From NCBI GenBank assembly GCA_947600345.1, contig CANQGC010000103.1, forward strand, positions 1-9,226: DNA of 9,226 bases. The letters run 5' to 3'. The DNA comes from an uncultured Clostridia bacterium (GTDB taxonomy: Bacteria > Bacillota > Clostridia > Christensenellales > Aristaeellaceae). Positions 6,430 through 9,226 of the stretch are shown one piece after another (within the stretch, counting starts at the first letter, position 1; every line of letters begins with the position of its first letter). Under the pieces are notes generated by a model. It was not told the origin of the DNA. It ran no database searches and saw only the letters and a list, made by a program, of their open reading frames with translations. The translations under genes were made by a program, and so were the position numbers.

Positions 6430-7152
6430 ATGGAGAACCCCAACAATCGGATCGTGGCGGCGGGCCGCCTGGAGGACAGCCTTTCGCTGAGTCACGAGGT
6501 CATGAACGAGCCCTTCTACGCGGGCACGCTGCTGGTGAAGCGGCTGTCCGGCGCGGTGGATCGGCTGCCGGTGACGATTCCCGGCAAGCTGCTGGCCGTC
6601 CACCGCATGGACGGCGGGGAGGAGTCCGGCGATGTCCCCAGGCTCAGCGATCAACTGATGCTGGTGAGCGGACAGGTGCGCTCCTACAACAAGGTGGTGG
6701 AGGGCAGCGGCAGGTTGATGGTGACGCTGTTCGTGCAGAGCATGTCGCCCACGGTGGAGAACGACACCATGAACAAGGTCAACCTCGTGGGCGTGCTGTG
6801 CAAGCCGCCGGTGTACCGCTCCACGCCCTTCGGAAGGGAGATCTGCGACATGATGCTGGCGGTGAACCGGGCGTTCGGGAAGAGCGACTACATCCCGTGC
6901 ATCGCCTGGGGCCGCAACGCCCAGTACGCCTCTCGCTTTCGCGTGGGCGACCGGGTGCGGCTGAGCGGGCGGCTGCAGTCCCGGGAGTACCAGAAGCTGT
7001 TGGAGAACGGGGAGTACATGATCCGCAACGCCTACGAGGTTTCGGCGTTCACGCTGGAGGCCGCAAACGAGCCCGAGAGCGCCGTCCCGGTGGAGCGCCT
7101 GCGCGCCGCGCCGCTGCCCGGCAGGGGCGACGATACCCAGTTGAGCAACTGA
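6430..7152 (+). CDS. Two-OB-fold single-stranded DNA-binding protein
   Basis: This protein is predicted to bind single-stranded DNA during repair or replication. The 240 residues divide into two similar halves. The C-terminal half (114-210: MNKVNLVGVL, PFGREICDMMLAVNR, YIPCIAWG, VGDRVRLSGRLQSREY) is a recognisable SSB OB fold. The N-terminal half (6-108) follows the same strand pattern more loosely (NRIVAAGRL, PFYAGTLLVKR, DRLPVTIPG, QLMLVSGQVRSY). It resembles two-fold SSB-like proteins of Clostridia, not the classical one-fold SSB. The C-terminus ends DDTQLSN and lacks the acidic DDDIPF-like tip that recruits partner proteins. The ATG at 6430 is chosen because GAGGTGA lies 8 nt upstream; a GTG at 6418 has no ribosome binding site. 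It lies 82 nt after the small gene with no terminator between, so it is probably in the dinB transcript. Confidence 0.87.
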   Translation: MENPNNRIVAAGRLEDSLSLSHEVMNEPFYAGTLLVKRLSGAVDRLPVTIPGKLLAVHRMDGGEESGDVPRLSDQLMLVSGQVRSYNKVVEGSGRLMVTLFVQSMSPTVENDTMNKVNLVGVLCKPPVYRSTPFGREICDMMLAVNRAFGKSDYIPCIAWGRNAQYASRFRVGDRVRLSGRLQSREYQKLLENGEYMIRNAYEVSAFTLEAANEPESAVPVERLRAAPLPGRGDDTQLSN

Positions 7153-7213
7153 AGGCCAAGCCGCGCCCGGAAGATGGCCCCGAAGTTCGCGAGAGCATCG
7201 CGCCATTGCGGCA

Positions 7214-7257
7214 AAAGGACTCCCGGCCCCGATGATCGGTGGGGCCGGGAGTCCTTT
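7214..7257. terminator. Shared bidirectional intrinsic terminator
   Basis: The arms AAAGGACTCCCGGCCCC (7214-7230) and GGGGCCGGGAGTCCTTT (7241-7257) pair perfectly over 17 bp around a 10-nt loop. The minus-strand copy is followed by TTTTG and the plus-strand copy by a weaker TTTGTCG. It sits between the convergent SSB-like and deacetylase genes and can stop both. Confidence 0.88.
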
Positions 7258-7312
7258 GTCGTTCGGTTTTATGTTCCGCGCCGGAAGCCGCTCCTGCGCG
7301 AAGGTTCGATGA

Positions 7313-8857
7313 TTAAGAGTAGAACATCTCCTGGATGGCGCTCTGCACGCTGGAGCTCATGCTCGCGGACAGCGCGCGGATCTGATCGTCGCTGCCCATC
7401 GGCGCGGAATTGGAGAACAGCGCGCGCTGGCTCTCGATGCCCGCCTCGCCGTCGACCGTGAGCCCGGCCGCCGCCTGGAACACCGCCATGCAGGCATGGG
7501 TGGTCTTGCCGTAGACGCCGGTGGCCTCGCCCTTCATCCAGCCCAGGTCGATCAGCCGCTGCTGCACCACCGCCGCCGCGCGGGCGTAGGCCGTGGCCTT
7601 CAGCGTCATCGGCTGCACCTGGAACGCCGAGAGGGCGGGCTTGGATACGGCCGCGGTGGAGAGATCGGCGGTCTCGTTGGCGGGCAGACCGAACATCTCG
7701 TTGAGCGTCACCAGCCGGTAGCCCTTCTTCACCGCCGCGGGGATGAACTTGAGCAGCTTGTTCAGGTCGTTGTCCGTGGTGTGGAACAGGTAGATGCGGC
7801 CGGGGCCCAGGTTGCTGAGCAGATTGTCCATCGGGTCGACGGAGCCGGACTGGGTCCACAGCGCCATCGCCGAGAAGCCCAGCTGGTTGATGTAGGCGTG
7901 GCTGCGCTGGTCGAAGCGCTCGTCGCCGCCCTTGGGGCGGTAGAAGTGCTGCTTGTAGTTTACGCCCAGCACCTGGTTGAGCAGATAGCTCTGCTTCCAG
8001 ATGTCGTCGGCCATGGCGTCGTCGTCGTAGTGATAGGTTCCCATGTGGGAGTAGGTATGGTTTTCGATCTCCATGCCCTGCTGCCAGGCGGCCTTGACCA
8101 CCTCCGCGACGCTCGGCTTCTCCAGGTTTTCGCCGATGGGGAAGATGGTCAGCTTGGCGTTGTTCTGCAGCGCGCAGGCCACGATCTTCTTCAGATTGTC
8201 GCCCTGGAAGCAATCGTCCACCGTGACGGCGATGATGTTCTCCGTCGTGTTCGCGTGGCTGAGCATGGGCATGAAGCCTGCCTCGACGCTGGGCCAGCGA
8301 TCGAGCTTGTTGGGGTCGATGCCGGAGTAGTCCGGCGTCACGGCCGGGCCGGTATCCGCGCCCAGCACCGCCGCCATGTAGGCGCTCGGATAGGAGAAGG
8401 GCGCGCTGGGATCGTAGGACGGCACGTTCGCCGCGAGGCGCTCGTCCATGGCCATCGGCACGGTGGGCGCGGGCGTAGGGGTGGGAACCGACGTGGCGGT
8501 GGGGCGCTCGAGCGTCTTCCCGGACGCGCCGCCCTGGGCGCCGGATCCCTTCCTGGACGCGGAGCCATGCTCGCCCTCGGGCAGGTGGTGCGAGAGCTGC
8601 TCCTGGGAAGCGCCGCGCCCGGCATTCGCGTTGGATGCCACGACCTCCCGAGAGGGCTCCTTCTCGATGTTTTTGCCGAAGGAGGTCACCAGCACGACGA
8701 CCACGACGATCAACACCGCAATCCCGGCCAGCGACAGATATACCCGCTTCATGAAGGCGCGGCGGCGCCGCTCGCGCAGCAAGCGCTCGCGCTGCTCGGG
8801 GGTTAGCTTGCGTTTCCTCTGCGGATGAACATTCTGACTTTCTTTTGTAGTGGACAT
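7313..8857 (-). CDS. Membrane-anchored polysaccharide deacetylase with peptidoglycan-binding domain
   Basis: This is a probable metal-dependent deacetylase (CE4/NodB) of cell-wall glycan, such as N-acetylglucosamine or N-acetylmuramic acid in peptidoglycan. The 514 residues comprise a basic cytoplasmic tail (1-38) and one membrane segment (39-59). A low-complexity linker ending in a Thr/Pro stretch (to about 134), the NodB domain (about 207-390) and a PG_binding_1 domain (about 424-482) follow. Active-site motifs are present: TVDD with D214 as base and D215 as ligand, H267 and H271 in HTYSH, RPKGG (307-311), and H359 in LFHTTD. The wall-binding domain supports peptidoglycan as substrate, but chitin- or capsule-like glycans are not excluded. 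The ATG at 8857 is chosen because a strong promoter lies just upstream; the same frame is open to 9058, but that part precedes the transcript. It is a single-gene unit ending at the shared terminator. Confidence 0.92.
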   Translation of the reverse strand: MSTTKESQNVHPQRKRKLTPEQRERLLRERRRRAFMKRVYLSLAGIAVLIVVVVVLVTSFGKNIEKEPSREVVASNANAGRGASQEQLSHHLPEGEHGSASRKGSGAQGGASGKTLERPTATSVPTPTPAPTVPMAMDERLAANVPSYDPSAPFSYPSAYMAAVLGADTGPAVTPDYSGIDPNKLDRWPSVEAGFMPMLSHANTTENIIAVTVDDCFQGDNLKKIVACALQNNAKLTIFPIGENLEKPSVAEVVKAAWQQGMEIENHTYSHMGTYHYDDDAMADDIWKQSYLLNQVLGVNYKQHFYRPKGGDERFDQRSHAYINQLGFSAMALWTQSGSVDPMDNLLSNLGPGRIYLFHTTDNDLNKLLKFIPAAVKKGYRLVTLNEMFGLPANETADLSTAAVSKPALSAFQVQPMTLKATAYARAAAVVQQRLIDLGWMKGEATGVYGKTTHACMAVFQAAAGLTVDGEAGIESQRALFSNSAPMGSDDQIRALSASMSSSVQSAIQEMFYS

Positions 8858-8887
8858 ATTCTTACCCCATTGTCTAATATCTGAGCA

Positions 8888-8916
8888 ATTATAGCATTCC
8901 CTGGAAGTTTCGTCAA
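8888..8916 (-). promoter_or_regulatory. Sigma-A-type promoter of the deacetylase gene
   Basis: On the minus strand, TTGACG (8916-8911) and TATAAT (8893-8888) are separated by 17 nt, so 11 of 12 consensus bases match. Transcription would begin near 8881, giving a leader of about 24 nt before the ATG at 8857. The ribosome binding site there is weak (GGGGTAAG). Confidence 0.82.
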
Positions 8917-9073
8917 TCGAATTCGCAATATTTGTGATAAAACTTCGGCAAGATTCGGTTGATTTGTGGGTATCGACGAAGTTTCCAACGAAAAGTAAAG
9001 CGCGGCGGATGGTTGTGCGGGAAGGGATTTCTTCTATAACCTTAAGGCAACACCGCACAGATAAGGTGGGAGG
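8917..9073. other. Intergenic stretch without a recognisable gene
   Basis: This lies upstream of the deacetylase promoter. Short open frames exist on both strands, but none has a ribosome binding site or family resemblance. The part at 9040-9073 (CCTTAAGG, then a CA-rich run) leads directly into the hairpin array and could be the edge of a repeated element, which cannot be judged from one copy. Confidence 0.5.
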
Positions 9074-9159
9074 TTGGAAACCCGGAGGGTTTCCAAGTCG
9101 GCCTTTGGGCCGACCGGCTCGGTCGAATCGAAGATTCGAGCGAGCCGCCTCGGCAGGCG
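9074..9159. repeat. Array of four abutting hairpins (right array)
   Basis: Four inverted repeats follow with no gap: 9074-9096 (10 bp, loop GGA), 9097-9114 (7 bp, loop TTTG), 9115-9147 (7 bp, one G.G mismatch, 7 bp, loop GAA) and 9146-9159 (5 bp, loop CGGC). The layout is like that of the array at 1-295. The first hairpin (GGAAACCC/GGGTTTCC) is related to the one at 162-184 (GGAATCCC/GGGATTCC), with a compensatory A:T to T:A change. No gene covers the array. Confidence 0.8.
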
Positions 9160-9184
9160 AATGAATTTTTCGTCAGATGCAATT

Positions 9185-9226
9185 GCAAATTCTGCAGGCT
9201 TACTGGAGGTAAGTCAAAGAATTTGC
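9185..9226. repeat. Nested inverted repeat at the window end
   Basis: GCAAATTCT (9185-9193) pairs with AGAATTTGC (9218-9226) over 9 bp, and CTTAC (9199-9203) with GTAAG (9209-9213) inside it. A palindrome GCAATTGC (9179-9186) adjoins it. The window stops exactly at the outer arm, so the full extent is unknown. Confidence 0.55.

Noticed and set aside
8941..8983. Inverted repeat AACTTCG/CGAAGTT
   Set aside because: Only 7 bp with a 29-nt loop in an AT-rich stretch; likely by chance.
8858..9058. N-terminal extension of the deacetylase by 67 residues
   Set aside because: A near-consensus promoter (8916-8888) lies inside it, so the transcript starts downstream; the extension has no ribosome binding site and does not resemble a leader.

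Overview
The window is GC-rich Firmicutes-type chromosome. The evidence is a Gram-positive LexA/DinR box (CGAAC-N4-GTTCG), strong GGAGG-type ribosome binding sites, SipS-like single-anchor signal peptidases, a DUF951 protein and a clostridial-style Y-family polymerase. The best guess is a high-GC, uncultured gut-type Clostridia lineage (inference from gene style only). Nine protein genes are supported. There are no tRNA or rRNA genes, no CRISPR and no transposase.

Left edge (1-295): a dense, gene-free array of about 13 short hairpins laid end to end. It contains two tandem units of about 71-72 bp whose stems differ by compensatory base changes. Left block (309-3250, minus strand): a tightly packed operon read right to left. 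It runs DUF951 protein, a short type I signal peptidase, a second longer type I signal peptidase, and a membrane-anchored M1-peptidase-like protein that has lost every zinc ligand. Junctions are an ATGA overlap, a gap of about 20 nt (or a TGATG overlap if the earlier start is used) and a 10-nt gap, so translation is probably coupled. All the products after DUF951 are membrane-anchored with domains outside the cell. Upstream lies a solitary beta-class DNA methyltransferase (3395-4636, minus) with its own sigma-A-type promoter.

Middle (4637-7257): a 240-bp divergent intergenic region carries the methyltransferase promoter on one strand and, on the other, a promoter with a perfect LexA box at its start site. 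The latter drives dinB (DNA polymerase IV). It is followed by a 79-residue conserved-looking small protein 4 nt downstream and a two-OB-fold single-strand-DNA-binding protein. This looks like a compact SOS/translesion module, closed by a perfect 17-bp hairpin terminator shared with the convergent gene.

Right block (7313-8857, minus): a membrane-anchored NodB-type polysaccharide deacetylase with a C-terminal peptidoglycan-binding domain, driven by a near-consensus promoter. Right edge (8894-9226): no gene. Four abutting hairpins (9074-9159) of the same style as the left array are followed by a nested inverted repeat that runs to the window end. The most unusual content is the two hairpin arrays, with covariation and a strand-specific G...A loop bias, and the zinc-less M1-like protein in a double signal-peptidase operon.
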